Below, in pieces: positions 1 to 42,943 of a stretch of DNA of 64,000 bases. The notes beneath the pieces are model-generated. The model was not told the DNA's origin. It saw only the letters and a list, made by a program, of their open reading frames with translations, and searched no databases. Numbering within the stretch: the first letter of the stretch is position 1; each line of letters starts with the position of its first letter. The position numbers and the translations under genes are program-made. Location of the stretch: contig RQTK01001097.1 in assembly GCA_003991915.1 (NCBI GenBank), forward strand, positions 67,001-131,000, given 5' to 3'. The DNA comes from Elysia chlorotica (Eukaryota > Mollusca > Gastropoda > Plakobranchidae).

Positions 1-77
1 TGAAAAAGCATTCTTTATTCAGGCTCTGAAGCCTTTTTTGCCTATGTTTTCGACTGCCCATCTATATGCATATGTAC
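1..77 (-). other. sGC intron 6, partial
   Basis: Sequence after the GTACAT donor of exon 6 on the minus strand. It is AT-rich and has no visible coding signal. The next exon, which should begin the coiled-coil signalling helix, lies outside the window. Confidence 0.7.
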
Positions 78-30512
<30,435 letters not shown>

Positions 30513-30573
30513 GACTGGATGTTTTGGTGGCAACGAAGCCTTACACAACCTTGTTTAATTTATTCTAACCCAA

Positions 30574-30606
30574 CCTTTATAGAACTGGCTTTAAAAACTC
30601 CGCCCC
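30574..30606 (-). promoter_or_regulatory. Putative core promoter of the sGC gene: TATA-like box and GC box
   Basis: On the minus strand TATAAAGG lies at 30574-30581 and GGGGCGGAG, a GC-box form, at 30598-30606. They are about 62 and 86 nt upstream of the ATG. If the TATA box is used, transcription would start near 30545-30550 and the 5' UTR would be only about 35 nt. The motifs are seen; use as a promoter is inferred, and an untranslated upstream exon is possible. Confidence 0.4.
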
Positions 30607-32912
30607 AGTGCAAAGTTTTGGATGTAAGCTTTATACATTCAGAATACTAGTGGCGGTCCCCATTATATCCATCTCTGTTATCCCAATCCCTCTAGTTCAT
30701 AAAGGAATTTAATGTAAGAACATTCAGAGGCTTGTCTCTTTCACTGTTATTGCTGTTGTTAAGCTTTAAGAACTCAAAGCTCAGTAAAGACAGGGAAGAT
30801 CCTTTGTTGGATTGTGTCTACCACACAAGGGGAGATTAGCTACTAGTGTCTGCGACGGTCTCGTACATTTATTGGTTCTTGGATTATTTTCTCACATAGG
30901 GTATTTATGGCACAACGAGACTTGTCCTTGAAAAGTGATATCTGGAAGAAAAGTAAAAATAGAAAAGAAATTAAGTGAAATTTTCACAAAAAGATTTTCT
31001 TGTAAAAAAAAAAAGAAATATTGCAATTCTAAATTATATTTATTGTTTAACTTTATTTGTTTTTGTTTTTTATTATTCATGGTACTTTCAGATATGTATA
31101 CGAGGTTGTATTTATTTCTCATTAATGGGTAGGGGGGGGGGGCGAAGAAAAGACCCATCAGCTTTTCAAAATGATTAGTATCAAATTATTAAGGTTTTTT
31201 TTTTTTTTGTTATTTTTGCATCGACTTAGTACGCGTACTCAGTGACAAGTAATTTTAGCCAAGGCTATGGGTAGAATGAACAAGAAGATTATTGTTCTCG
31301 CCCTGCAAAGATACAAGCCTTGCGCTCCATATGACGTTCACGAATGATATAATCACGACCATGAAAATGGCGTTTGCTGATCGCTCATCATTGTGACTCC
31401 GTAATTCTAGTAAAGAACCACGATTGGACGTTGTTACAGATTCTCTAACCTTTTGTCTTTGTTTTTGCTAAGGGGCCTGTTATCGCAAAGCCACTAATCC
31501 TTCGCCTACACCACCATCGTTGTTGCGGATCAATCTCTTAATCAGATCTTACACTGGCCTTCACAAGGGCTGGAATAACAGTCACTCTATGGATAGTGGA
31601 GTTTAGGAATTTGTTAGCGGATCATAAGATTGATAAGGACACCTGAGGCTGAAGTTCTGGCATTCCTTACAAAAGAGGCATAAAATGTGTCCGTTAGATC
31701 GGTCAAGATGACAGATCAAAGACCCGACCTACTTAGCGAAAGTGGCAATATATACCGCTGGAATACTCGTTAATCCTCGATACATCTCGCGTAAAGGTTT
31801 GTACAGCTTGTTAACAATGCCGAATTATTTTGTTGTTCAAGCCATTGGACAAATTATGAAAGTTCTGCAATCAGTACACATAATTTTAGTATGGACTTTT
31901 AAATGTGTTGTAGGCATACTGCTTTTTTCCGAGGGGTTCTTTGTCATCTTGTTACCAGTAATTGTTCTATTCATGCACATTTTTTTCAATTTCTCATTTA
32001 CTCACTTAGATTCCCATATTTCAATTTTAAAAGGGCCTCAAATAAAAATTTCGGTACGAATAGATCACGTCTCTCACCCTTGGCGAAATTCATGTTAAAA
32101 TGAACTTAACAACACAGATAACAAAAGATAACAATATTTTAAAGCAGTCTTGCACTCTGTAGATATTCGGGATCTTCTTATGTTTTAGTCTTATAATATT
32201 TAAAAAACCAATATCTTGTCATATCATTTTCTACTCAAAATTAGCGAGCATCAATTATTGAACGGGGGCGGGGTGTCCATTTGATGTGGACATATCGCAT
32301 TTCTAGCAGCTCAGTGTAAGACCTGGTCCGGAAATAGGCCAGTCAATCTTGGTGTCCACGGCCAGTAGTGGACCAGGCTTGAGAGAGCTCCATCACACCT
32401 CACGCGACTGGCTGTGCCATCATTGGTAATTAGTCTTTTCTTGTCTTCCACTGTGGACGCTTTCTTATCTTCTTCCATTAATGCTGGGCCCTTAATGACC
32501 TCCACTTAATAACTATACATTTGGAAAATCGATAGACATGTATAATAGACTTTAAAAGTCAAATAAAAGAGGGAGTGGGTGGATAGGGTGACAGATAGAG
32601 AGAGTGAGAGAGTGAGAGAGAGGGGGGAGGGGAGAGGCAGGGGGAGTAAGAAAGAGAAGAGAAAGGAGGATAGGGGGAAAGGAAACTGACATATTGAAAT
32701 ATGATATCGGCAAATACAAATACAAAAAAAGTTTATTGTGCAAATACATAGTTGTTAGTGAAACCGACAACACGACAATAAATAACGTCTCCGTTTATGT
32801 ATATCATTTGACCTACAAGATAGTCAATTCACTTTTCTTAGTCGTTTTTCCATGACTGTTGAATGCCATTATATTTCTAAATCTAAATATCTTTAATTAT
32901 AACAATAAATCC

Positions 32913-33042
<130 letters not shown>

Positions 33043-34104
33043 ACTCCTATTTGTCTGTCTTCTCAAGTGTCTATTTGTCTGTCTTCTCAAGTGTCGCTAA
33101 TAGTGCTTCTCATTTTGTTTTAAGCTATCTTCACCGTTTTAACTTTTTGCTTCTCTCTGTCAATGCAATAATGTATTTTGTTATTCTTTAGACTTTACTA
33201 TAAGGTTGTACACTCTTCTATGTTGCTTTTTTCATTAAAATTTAAAACAGAGAACAGAAAGAACGTTATAGACCAGTAAAGTTAACCTTCCATATGTTTA
33301 TCCGAAACAAATTTTTATAAAAATAGAACTAAACTTAAATATGCCTCAGATATGTACAAAAAAGTGAAGTCATGGTCGTTCGCATGTGCAGAAATCGTTT
33401 GTTTTCATTCGGTTGTATCTTCATACTTGTAATGCCTGTAGCGCACCAACATATTCTACGAAGATAAAAAAATACACTCATGTTGCTCAAATATAATTGG
33501 AAAAAATATATAAAGTAGGAGCAAAGGTTAGTTAGGTTTATATAGAGACAAATTCGATTTGCCGTATAAAGAAAGACATTGGTTTTTATGTGTTTTTGAG
33601 TACTTTTTTAACATCTGATTCACGAAGTAATGCTAATTGCCGTAAACGCAAAAGTTGGCAGACTAATTTAATCTGTTTGCTTGATTTAATATTTTCCTAC
33701 ACTAGTTCAGCCCGTTCATCTTTCTTTCTGCACTAAGAAATTACATTCATTTGGATTAGAGGTCTACTAATTAAAGGAGTCTAATAAAAGGAGGGACTTT
33801 TACATATTTCCTATTTTCCTTTCAATTCGATGCCGTTTATAAATTGAGTTGTCCGGTGGATGCTATTTCCATTTTAAAACTTGGTAATACTTTATAAGCG
33901 AGTTGCCAGATTGAAAAATAGAATTTCATTGCCAGATTTGTTTACATGGATCTCTCTAAAATACATATTTTTTAAATATTTGACCTACATTGTGCAATAG
34001 TTCGTATTAATATGCTCACAAAGTGTGTAGAACATTTTCGTCTTTTTATGTCAACATGACTATATCAAAATAACCAAGCTGTGTCAACATGTCGTATAAC
34101 ATGA

Positions 34105-34225
34105 CTTATGTTGCAGCCCATCACATTTTACTAACACCAACCCAACCACTAGGAAACAAGGCAGTCTGAGGGGAAATTGAACCGGAGACCTCACAACTAG
34201 AAGCCGCGTGCTCTATCTTTTTTAC
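34105..34225 (-). mobile_element. SINE-like copy with TCT-type tRNA-like head
   Basis: Minus strand: a GATAGAGC A-box end, an anticodon-loop-like CTTCTAG, the B-box-like GGTTCAATTTC, then the shared core GGTTGGGTTGGTGTTAGTAA before truncation. Confidence 0.65.
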
Positions 34226-36903
34226 CACTTCCTCCCCACCGTACCCAACCCCTCCCAAAACATCAAAGCAGGGTGGGCAATCGAAAAAAAATGTAATGGA
34301 AAAAAGGCCGAAAACTGAGAGGAGAGGGTCAGAATTTATGCTAGATCACAACTCTGGCTCCTAGTCCGTGGTCTGCTCGTATTGACGTTTCCACACCCGA
34401 CTGTATCGAATCTTTACCCACGCCTTTCTTCCATCCGTTCTAAAAAATAAAATATCAGGTTATCCTTTTCCTTGTCACAACTCCTTCAATCCATGTTGTA
34501 ACATCTGGCCTTTTTTTTTAATCAACGCGTGAAGTCGCAATACACTCGAACTAAGAATGCTCTTGCTTTTGGACGGTTATTAATAAATAATGTCTATGGC
34601 AACATTTTTTATCATAATTTTTAGCGTGGTAATGCCATATAATAGATAACGCAAAAAATATAATTGATGAGGTCGATTGTAAAACAAGGGTTTGAGGTCT
34701 AAAAATGGGGTGTTCATTGGGATTTTTAAACCAAAAAAGTTAATCATAAAGCGTATAAATTTCAAGTTTAAGATGGATTCAAAGTACGGAATCTTGGTAG
34801 GAACCTGCGATATGCCACACATTAAATTTATTCTACAAAATCGATGATAATAGTTATTTGTTTTATTAATGCAAAACCATAATTAAGACCATATCCTATT
34901 TTCAATTAGCACCGAGCCAATCAGCGATATACATAAACATTATCAAAGCTTAGATTTCTCAGGGACTGGACAAAAAGTGTTTGTTTTATCAAGTTGTCTT
35001 TGAAACCCCAATGTGTGCCCTAGAGAAACAACTCCTTTCGTGTTTTTATGTCAATCCATTACCACAGGGCGGTGAGTTTGCTTCTCTGTTTGATGACAGC
35101 GCGTTTGCCAAGAGATATCTGGAGTAAACATTCGGGATTGATAACTCTCATGAAGTCGGCGAGAGAGACTCGGCTCGCGCCTTTCGTAAGCTGCGCTCTG
35201 TTATTATTCAATTAATCCTTGTTCTGCTTCTCTGACCGATTGCTGTAGTTAAAGACTTGCGAGATATTAGCTTATCCGGACTAGCCGGGTCCGCTTCTCG
35301 GTGTTGGAAAGGTAGCCATAAAGCCAGAAGGCTAGCATGTTTGTGCAGTAGGCACTTAATGTAAGAATAATAAACCCTCCGTCGTAAGTTTCTTTCTTAA
35401 GTAATTATTCACAACTTACTATCTTAACTGTAGAATCTCTTGCAGGGTTGCATTTCACTACTAATCAAACAAAACACCAAGTTATTTAAAGCTCGTACAA
35501 TCTGCCAACAACCAAGTTGTTTGTTTCTTCTCCAAACTAAGTATTTTAATGGTAGCAGTGTGAATTTCTACGAACGTATTACTTTTGGCCAAATGCATGT
35601 TCTTTAGACGCACAGTCAAAGAAAAAAAATGATCCAAGATCAAATTTAATCCTTTCAACCATACATAACGTGCTTTTTTCATGTTATTATTTAGTTATTA
35701 TTATTATCATATTTGTTTATCTCACACGTGTGCAACGGATGTTATATTTAATCAAATGTGACATTGTATGACCAAGGAAAATTTGCCTATGGGGTAATAA
35801 AGGCGTATCTTATCTTAGCCTTATCGAGAAATGTATTATCTTTCATGTTTTGAAACAAATATGTATGTTGGTTCACAGTTAGCTCAAGAGACCACAAAAT
35901 ATAAATATTCTTCCTATAAAAATTTTGTGCCACCTAAACTGTATGAGAAGAACTACAGGCACTGCAGTAGTGCTTTATTTTGAGGTTTCTTCTAGCTCTT
36001 GGTTAGTTGTTTTTTTTTAATTTTATTTGTGCTTATCTTTGTGGAATTTTTTTGTATTTGTTCTACGTCATAGGTAGGTGTTTTTTTTATAAACCCATCT
36101 GCTTCTCCAAAGTAGACGGCCAACATTCGGCTGCTATCGGATTCCGCAATAAACAAGCGCGGTGGTCATTTGATACTGTGGTCATCGAATCAGACAAGTC
36201 GATTGATGTAGAAGTGTGAACATCGATCAGACTCCCCCTTAGGATGTAGAGCTCTCGGCAGAGAGACAGTTTTTGTGTGTATGAGATTGTTTGGTTATTT
36301 GATTTGCTGTGGGGGTTTTTAAACTCCAACGTTAGCAACTAGGCTATATCACTGCTGGACACTAACAAAGTAAAAAGTGTATGTGCTGCTATACAGTGAC
36401 AGAGCGGGGACACCAGGACTTCAAAGTGAATAATACATTAGATGGCAATGATTTGTAAAAGTTCTAATGCATTCTATAAGCTTGTATCTAGACGAGTACG
36501 TTTCGATTTGAAAATGTTGCTCACCAATTGTGTTCGTTACGTCAAATTTAAAGTAATGCACTATCTCGACATAGTTATGCCATACGTGTATGTGTGTGTC
36601 GGAATATGTAATTAAATAATATGCATATTTTTAAAGTATTATTTAACATTCATTTCAACCGTTTGTATAAATGAGTATCTTCCAAATCTTAAGGAGCAGG
36701 GATCATGAAAGCACTGCATTCCACATTTGGCAGGTTGAGGAATCCCCTGCCCCTTAAAGGGAGAGATAATTACTAATTATTTTGTGAACCAAGAAGGCCA
36801 TCACGTGCGATTCTACAAGGCTTTAATTATCTGGAGAACGTGTGTACTCTAAGAGAGTGTGGGAGTCGTATTGACAACCTGGGTACGGGAATGGTGAGTT
36901 GAG

Positions 36904-37130
36904 ATGAGTTCGGGTTGGTCTTCCGTCCAACGTCAGCACTATATAGGCTATATTGTAGACGGACTCCAAGACTGGCTTCTGACAATTTTATGTACTGCCA
37001 CACGCAAGACAGGGCCGAGAGACCTGGACTCCTGTTTCAGCCAGTCACATTATACTGACACCGACCCAACCAATTGGTAGTGATGGGAGGAGCAAGTATA
37101 ATAAGACAGCGTGAGTCGACTCAAACCCAC
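36904..37130 (-). mobile_element. SINE-like copy (core and tail)
   Basis: On the minus strand it holds the shared core (GGTTGGGTCGGTGTCAGTAT), the GACAGG region, TACATAAAATTGTCAGAAG and the AATATAGCCTATATAG tail. The head is poorly preserved. Confidence 0.75.
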
Positions 37131-37438
37131 TATTATATGTAGATACGCATGGATTGGGTAGTATCTTTGTTACAATACAATACAAGAATATTCCATCGGT
37201 GAATTGCAAATAATTTTACTTATTGTTTGAGTTCTAAGATTACGATACATGATTGGGAGAGAAAAAGAAAAATTGAGAAAGTGGTGAATTAAAGATGATA
37301 ACATGATGTAATGAATAGAAGTAAAAAAAAAATCAGTGTGACAGAAAAGAGAGACCCCCTGACAAACAAATCATCTCGAGTGATCCCTTTGCCTCTAATG
37401 ATTTCCCTGGGCAACAAACTGAAAAACTCACGATTACA

Positions 37439-37520
37439 ATCAAAAGGAAAGAGGATCCACCCTTCGTATCAGACATGAAATCAAAAGGGAAGAGGATCCA
37501 TCCTTCGTATCAGACATGAC
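37439..37520 (+). repeat. 41-bp tandem duplication
   Basis: Two copies of a segment containing GAGGATCCACCCTTCGTATC, offset by 41 bp and differing at two positions. Confidence 0.92.
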
Positions 37521-37697
37521 ACTGTAATTCAACCTCTTTCGCGACACCTTTACAATGTTCTGAGAAGGACCATTCTGTCGGTTTCGTGTGGCTACTCTTG
37601 AAGTTTGAAACACCCGTCTAGTTCTCACTGGTCGAGATAGATAGGTGTACAGCCTAAGGTGATTTTTTTTTTCAGGGGTGTACAATTTTTTTTGACA

Positions 37698-37862
37698 TGT
37701 GAGAGAGAGAGAAATAGAGAGAGATAGAGAGAGAAGGAGGAGGAGGCGGAGGTAGAGGGAACGAGAGAGAGACAGAGAGAGAGGGAGAGAGAGAGAAAAG
37801 AGAGAGAGAGAGATAGAGAGAGAATGAGGAGGAGGAGGAGCAGGAGGCGGAGGTAGGGAGGG

Positions 37863-37919
<57 letters not shown>

Positions 37920-37920
37920 A
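37698..37920 (+). repeat. Polypurine (GA/GGA) tract
   Basis: Over 200 bp of almost pure purine with GAGA, GGAGGA and GGCGGAGGTAG(A/G)G motifs repeated twice. Its minus-strand Leu/Ser frames are artefacts. Confidence 0.9.
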
Positions 37921-38365
37921 AGGTAGCGAAACAGAGGATCAAGATTCAAATACAAAGAGAGAAAGAGGCAGACAAAGGCAGAGAAAGACAGTCAGTCAGA
38001 CAGACAGACAGACAGACAGACAAACACAATTACAGACAGACACAAGCACAAATGCAGATAAAGACAGAGCTATAGACAGCAGATAAACAGAGGTAACGGC
38101 AGAGGGAGAGGCAGGCAGGAACGATGTGTGTAAAAAAACTGAAAAAGAAAGGAGGGACTAACAGATTGAAAGAAGCATACAGCTCGAAACGTAATATCAT
38201 ATTGATTGCACGAGATTGAGATCGTGCCCAAACGTGTTGCAATTATCGTGTCCATGCTATTCTAAGTGTAAAAGCTTGATTTAAAATATTGAGAGAGATG
38301 CCGCTACATCAATGTAGAACGGTGTGTACTTAAATATCTTGTAATAGATGCCTTTTGATCAGTTT

Positions 38366-38394
38366 TTGTTGTTGTTGTTGTTGTTGTTGTTGTT

Positions 38395-38453
<59 letters not shown>
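38366..38453 (+). repeat. (GTT)n microsatellite
   Basis: About 29 GTT units with a single ATT interruption. Confidence 0.96.
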
Positions 38454-39454
38454 AACTTGTTTTTGAAATAATTATTATAAAATAATGTAAAACAGAATGT
38501 TGTTAATTTTGATACTGTTCTTTCGGTAAGCCTTTAATAATGGATTGGTCGTGTTTTGTAAAACACGTTTTGCATAGTTTTACCACGCTCATGTTTTTGT
38601 TTTTTTTTATAATGGATCGTTTTTAATTATCCATCCGTCGTAGGCTTTTAAGTCCATGAGATAAATTTGAATAAACCATATGTCTTGGAATGTCTACTGT
38701 TTTGTTATATTGTCTGAACTTGATCTTACAGATTCTGTTTGCATCGTTCTTCTCTACACACTGACACTGTGAACAAATTATCAAAGAGAACGAAAGCCTG
38801 TTTGTGTTCTTTTTCCATCACTTAAAGTCACACTGGTGAAACATGTTTTTTTCTACAACCAACAGCGTACAGTTTCATGATAAGTCAAGGCAATTATAGA
38901 AAGTTTAAAACGTCTAGTTACTTAAACTTCTGCAAATTAAAATTAAAGATATTCCAAAAGAAAAAAGTAATGTTATTAGTCAATTATAAAAATGCCTAGT
39001 GTCTGATGACCTAAAATATAGAGATGTGAATGGTGTCAGGAGTTTTTTTTCTAAAATCATACTAAAATCTGACCTTGGAGTTAAATTTCCGAATCATAAA
39101 TAAATGAAATGTTCAGATTAGCTAAAGATGATTGGAGCCTTGTGTGCCTTCTTGATTATTGACATCACTGCTTGGCTAGCTAGTCTGTCACATTGGATTG
39201 GTTTTATGGTGGGAAGAAAAGATAAAAACACCATTACAAATTTCAGACACCAAGTTGTTAAGCTGACGATTCTTTCTGGTTACGAGGTGAAGAGCTTTAA
39301 ATGTTTCTCAATAATTTCTTCTTCTTAAAAGTCTTATGGTACATATCGTAAAGTGATTGATCACTGGCTAAATTATCTACCTACTATAAAGTGGTCAGTG
39401 AAGCTGGTGGTATGTTGATGTAGTTCAGAGACATGGTTTTCACACCTTTGCCTT

Positions 39455-39690
39455 GCAAAATTGTTTGGTTCGGTTTGGTTATTTCACATTCATATTCATC
39501 AAGTAGGCTTTGTCGCGGACACGTCCCTAAACACATATCTGACAAGTAATTATGTGTGTTGCCTATCACACTGAGACAGAGCCGAGGCATCTGAACTATG
39601 TCTTAGTTGGTCACAGAACACTGACATCGATCCAACCATGGGATTATAATTTGATAGGCTGCTTGCTCTACTATTGAGACCCCTCGTCCT
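39455..39690 (-). mobile_element. Diverged SINE-like copy
   Basis: The minus strand retains GGTTGGATCGATGTCAGTGT, a TCTCAGTGTGAT region and tail-like segments in the same order as other copies, but many positions differ. Confidence 0.5.
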
Positions 39691-40620
39691 TTTTTGTGCA
39701 GAATGCTGAAACTGTCCGACGTTAATTCGTATTGACAATACTTTGTTAACACTCAATGTATACAATATTTTACTCCGTTACATATTAAAATTTGTTTCAG
39801 CAATGCGTTAATAGACTTATGAAGAGCTCCCAAACATTGGGGTCTGGTTGGAGTTAACTTCAAACATAGTGTTAGAAAATTGTAATGCTTTCCGCACCAC
39901 GAGATATTTAAATTGTGTAAGCTAAAAGGCGTATTTTGAAAAAGATAACGGTCTCTTACACAGAGACGGATAGATAAAGATCAGTTAAGGTTACAAGTTC
40001 AGCCAAAGACCCCTGGCGTTAAGTTGACACAGAGATACGTAGGGTTTTAAAGGATAATAATAAAGCGGAATCGGGATGAAAAATAATTTCACGCCAGAGA
40101 TAGACGAGAACATTCAAATCTGGTTATCGTATTCACTCCTGCAGAAGATCTTTGCCGGAGCCACTCATCTACAAGTTGCCTAACACGATTTATAAAACCA
40201 CACTCATGAATGCATTGCGAAAATACGGGAAACCTCATTTGCATACATTTTCTTTGTGACAAAGGCGATTTCAACAGCGTTTCCCCCAGAAGTCTCTATC
40301 TTTTTAGGAAGCGTTTTAATGTGGTTAGCTTACTGCGGACTGAGTTCGCAGCAGTTAAATGTTCTGAAAATAATGGTGCAGCCCCCCAACTACTTGAACT
40401 AAGTAAACTAGTGGTTTATTCAGACAGAGGGTTTCCTAAAGGCCTAGCCCGACGTGAATAAAACAATGTGTTGCCACCATCGTCCTTGTAAATACATTCG
40501 TTTCATAAGTTTGTGCTGAAATTTCAATCTAAAAGAAAGGCCAAACGCTGCGTTCCGTCGTCTTTTTTGTTCCAAGAAAAACATAATTATTTCTGAAACC
40601 TTATAGATAGACAATTTCCA

Positions 40621-40672
40621 TCTCTCTCCCTCTCTCTCTGTTTCTTTCTCTCTCTCTCTCTCTCTCTCCTGT

Positions 40673-40759
<87 letters not shown>

Positions 40760-40803
40760 CCCTTTCTCTCTCTCCTTCTCTCTCTCTTTTCTCTCTCTCT
40801 CTA
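40621..40803 (+). repeat. (CT)n microsatellite
   Basis: Long CT run with CCT and TTT interruptions, about 100 bp upstream of the mariner insertion. Confidence 0.95.
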
Positions 40804-40903
40804 TTTATTGCCTCTCTTCTATTTATTTTCACCCTTTGTCTTCCTCACTGTCATTGCCGTCATCCACATCATCCTTATTACCATCTATCAGCAGCTATTT
40901 ATA

Positions 40904-40934
40904 CGAGGGGTGTTCACTATGTTCTTAGCATGAC
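40904..40934 (+). repeat. Mariner left terminal inverted repeat
   Basis: It starts CGAGGGGTGTTCACTATG next to a TA and pairs with 42913-42943. Confidence 0.93.
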
Positions 40935-40979
40935 AATGAAGGAATAAACCCAGAGACTTAAAATTTGGCACACTTACAT

Positions 40980-41646
40980 TTATTTCTCTACATAGTCACC
41001 CTGCATAGTTACACATTTCTGCCACCTGTCCTTGACCTTCAAAAGTCCTTGAGAGTAAAACGTGTCATTTTGCGCTTGAAACCACTCTTCCACAGCATAA
41101 ATCGCATCTTCAATGTCTTCAAAACGGCGCCCTTTTATGGATTTCTTAAGGTTTGGGAACAGACAGAAGTCTGATGGAGCTAAATCCGGTGAATATGGTG
41201 GATGGGGAAGAATTTCATAGCCACACTGATCAGCTGTCTCAACGGCTTGTCGTGCTCGATGAGCAGGAGCGTTATCATGCAAAAGCAGGACTCCGTTTCG
41301 AAGCTTTCCCCGTCTTCTTCTTACTAATTCAGATCTCAGTCTTTTTAGCAACCCTGAATAATACTCTCCAGTGATTGTTTTCCCCTTTTCCATGTAGTCA
41401 GTCATTATGATGCCCTCACAGTCCCAGAAACAAGACAGCATGACCTTGCCACTTGATTGTGTGACCTTTGCTTTCTTTGGTGGGGGCGATGAGGGTCTTT
41501 TCCATTGCATAGACGCGTTTTTCGGCTCTGGATCGAATTGATAGATCCAAGTCTCATCCATGGTTACAATTTTCTGAAAGAACAAGTCGTCATTTGCTTC
41601 TAACCGAAGAAGATGTTTGCAACAATCAGCCCTCTCTTTCTTCTGA
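40980..41646 (-). pseudogene. 5'-truncated transposase copy in the tandem duplicate
   Basis: It repeats the C-terminal part of the transposase from KKERADCCKHLL to the stop. It includes all three catalytic aspartates but lacks the DNA-binding half. It differs from the intact copy at one residue I noticed (Gln instead of Lys near the C-terminus, TMQGDYVEK). It lies downstream of the intact gene inside the same element. Confidence 0.92.
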
Positions 41647-41696
41647 ATGACAATGAAGGAATAAATCCAGAGACTTAAAATTTGGCACACTTACAT

Positions 41697-42743
41697 TTAT
41701 TTCTCTACATAGTCACCCTTCATAGTTACACATTTCTGCCACCTGTCCTTGACCTTCAAAAGTCCTTGAGAGTAAAACGTGTCATTTTGCGCTTGAAACC
41801 ACTCTTCCACAGCATAAATCGCATCTTCAATGTCTTCAAAACGGCGCCCTTTTATGGATTTCTTAAGGTTTGGGAACAGACAGAAGTCTGATGGAGCTAA
41901 ATCCGGTGAATATGGTGGATGGGGAAGAATTTCATAGCCACACTGATCAGCTGTCTCAACGGCTTGTCGTGCTCGATGAGCAGGAGCGTTATCATGCAAA
42001 AGCAGGACTCCGTTTCGAAGCTTTCCCCGTCTTCTTCTTACTAATTCAGATCTCAGTCTTTTTAGCAACCCTGAATAATACTCTCCAGTGATTGTTTTCC
42101 CCTTTTCCATGTAGTCAGTCATTATGATGCCCTCACAGTCCCAGAAACAAGACAGCATGACCTTGCCACTTGATTGTGTGACCTTTGCTTTCTTTGGTGG
42201 GGGCGATGAGGGTCTTTTCCATTGCATAGACGCGTTTTTCGGCTCTGGATCGAATTGATAGATCCAAGTCTCATCCATGGTTACAATTTTCTGAAAGAAC
42301 AAGTCGTCATTTGCTTCTAACCGAAGAAGATGTTTGCAACAATCAGCCCTCTCTTTCTTCTGATCAGCGGTCAATAACCTTGGTACCCATCGAGCTGAGA
42401 CCTTGTTCAGATTGAGGTGATCATGAAGAATCTTTTCAACTGAACCTACGCTGATCCTGGTTTCACTTGCTAACTGTTTGACTGTTATTCGCCTGTCCTG
42501 CTTTACTAGTCCCTCCACAGTGGACACGTTTTTCTCAGTCACAACAGATGTTGGCCGGCCTTCGCGAGGTTCATCCATCACTGACAAAAAGCCAGATTTG
42601 AACTTTCTCACCCAATGAGTCACCGTACTGTAGTTAGGGCACTTTTCAGCATAAACTTCTACCATCTGTTGATGAATTTCCGTGGGGGTTTGTCCTTTTA
42701 AGTGAAGGAATTTGATGACAGAGCGATATTCAACGGCCTCCAT
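41697..42743 (-). CDS. Mariner transposase, apparently intact (348 aa)
   Basis: A cut-and-paste transposase of the mariner DD34D group, which binds the terminal repeats and inserts at TA. Seen: an N-terminal helix-turn-helix region (about 1-60, from MEAVEYRSVIKFLHLKG), a second HTH (RRITVKQLASETRISVG), the linker motif WVPRLLT, and the catalytic aspartates in TMDETWIYQFD, LLLHDNAPAHRA and YSPDLAPSDF. The second and third are separated by 34 residues, as in mariner. The length matches the family (about 345 aa). I chose the ATG at 42741-42743 because homology begins there; the frame is open a further 10 codons upstream. No stop or frameshift is seen, so the protein could be active. Confidence 0.95.
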   Translation of the reverse strand: MEAVEYRSVIKFLHLKGQTPTEIHQQMVEVYAEKCPNYSTVTHWVRKFKSGFLSVMDEPREGRPTSVVTEKNVSTVEGLVKQDRRITVKQLASETRISVGSVEKILHDHLNLNKVSARWVPRLLTADQKKERADCCKHLLRLEANDDLFFQKIVTMDETWIYQFDPEPKNASMQWKRPSSPPPKKAKVTQSSGKVMLSCFWDCEGIIMTDYMEKGKTITGEYYSGLLKRLRSELVRRRRGKLRNGVLLLHDNAPAHRARQAVETADQCGYEILPHPPYSPDLAPSDFCLFPNLKKSIKGRRFEDIEDAIYAVEEWFQAQNDTFYSQGLLKVKDRWQKCVTMKGDYVEK

Positions 42744-42912
42744 GGCTGACAATTTGTAAACAACAAATGACAACTTCCTAGGGGTTGTTTTACTTGATGC
42801 GCTAAAAGGTGCAGAAAAAAAATTCCGATTTTCCCCAAATTTTGCATGCCGTGTTCAACATAGATGATCTAGCTACCCACAAAATTTCTTTACTCTAGTA
42901 CAACTGCTTCAA

Positions 42913-42943
42913 GTCAAGCTAAGGACATAATGAACACCCCTCG
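42913..42943 (-). repeat. Mariner right terminal inverted repeat
   Basis: Read on the minus strand it starts CGAGGGGTGTTCATTATG, followed outward by TA. Confidence 0.93.

Larger units (their letters stand above)
40904..42943 (-). mobile_element. Mariner (Tc1/mariner) transposon with internal tandem duplication
   Basis: The element is bounded by 31-bp terminal inverted repeats (40904-40934 and 42913-42943) starting CGAGGGGTGTTCA, with three mismatches, and by TA dinucleotides on both sides (40902-40903, 42944-42945), the expected target duplication. It is 2040 bp instead of the usual 1.3 kb because a 717-bp unit is repeated (40930-41646 and 41647-42363). The unit covers the 3' half of the transposase and its 3' flank. 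The two copies are almost identical, so the duplication is recent. Confidence 0.95.

Noticed and set aside
32319..32382. Inverted CCTGGTCC/GGACCAGG pair with a 45-bp loop
   Set aside because: Only 8 bp per arm and no other feature, so it could be chance.
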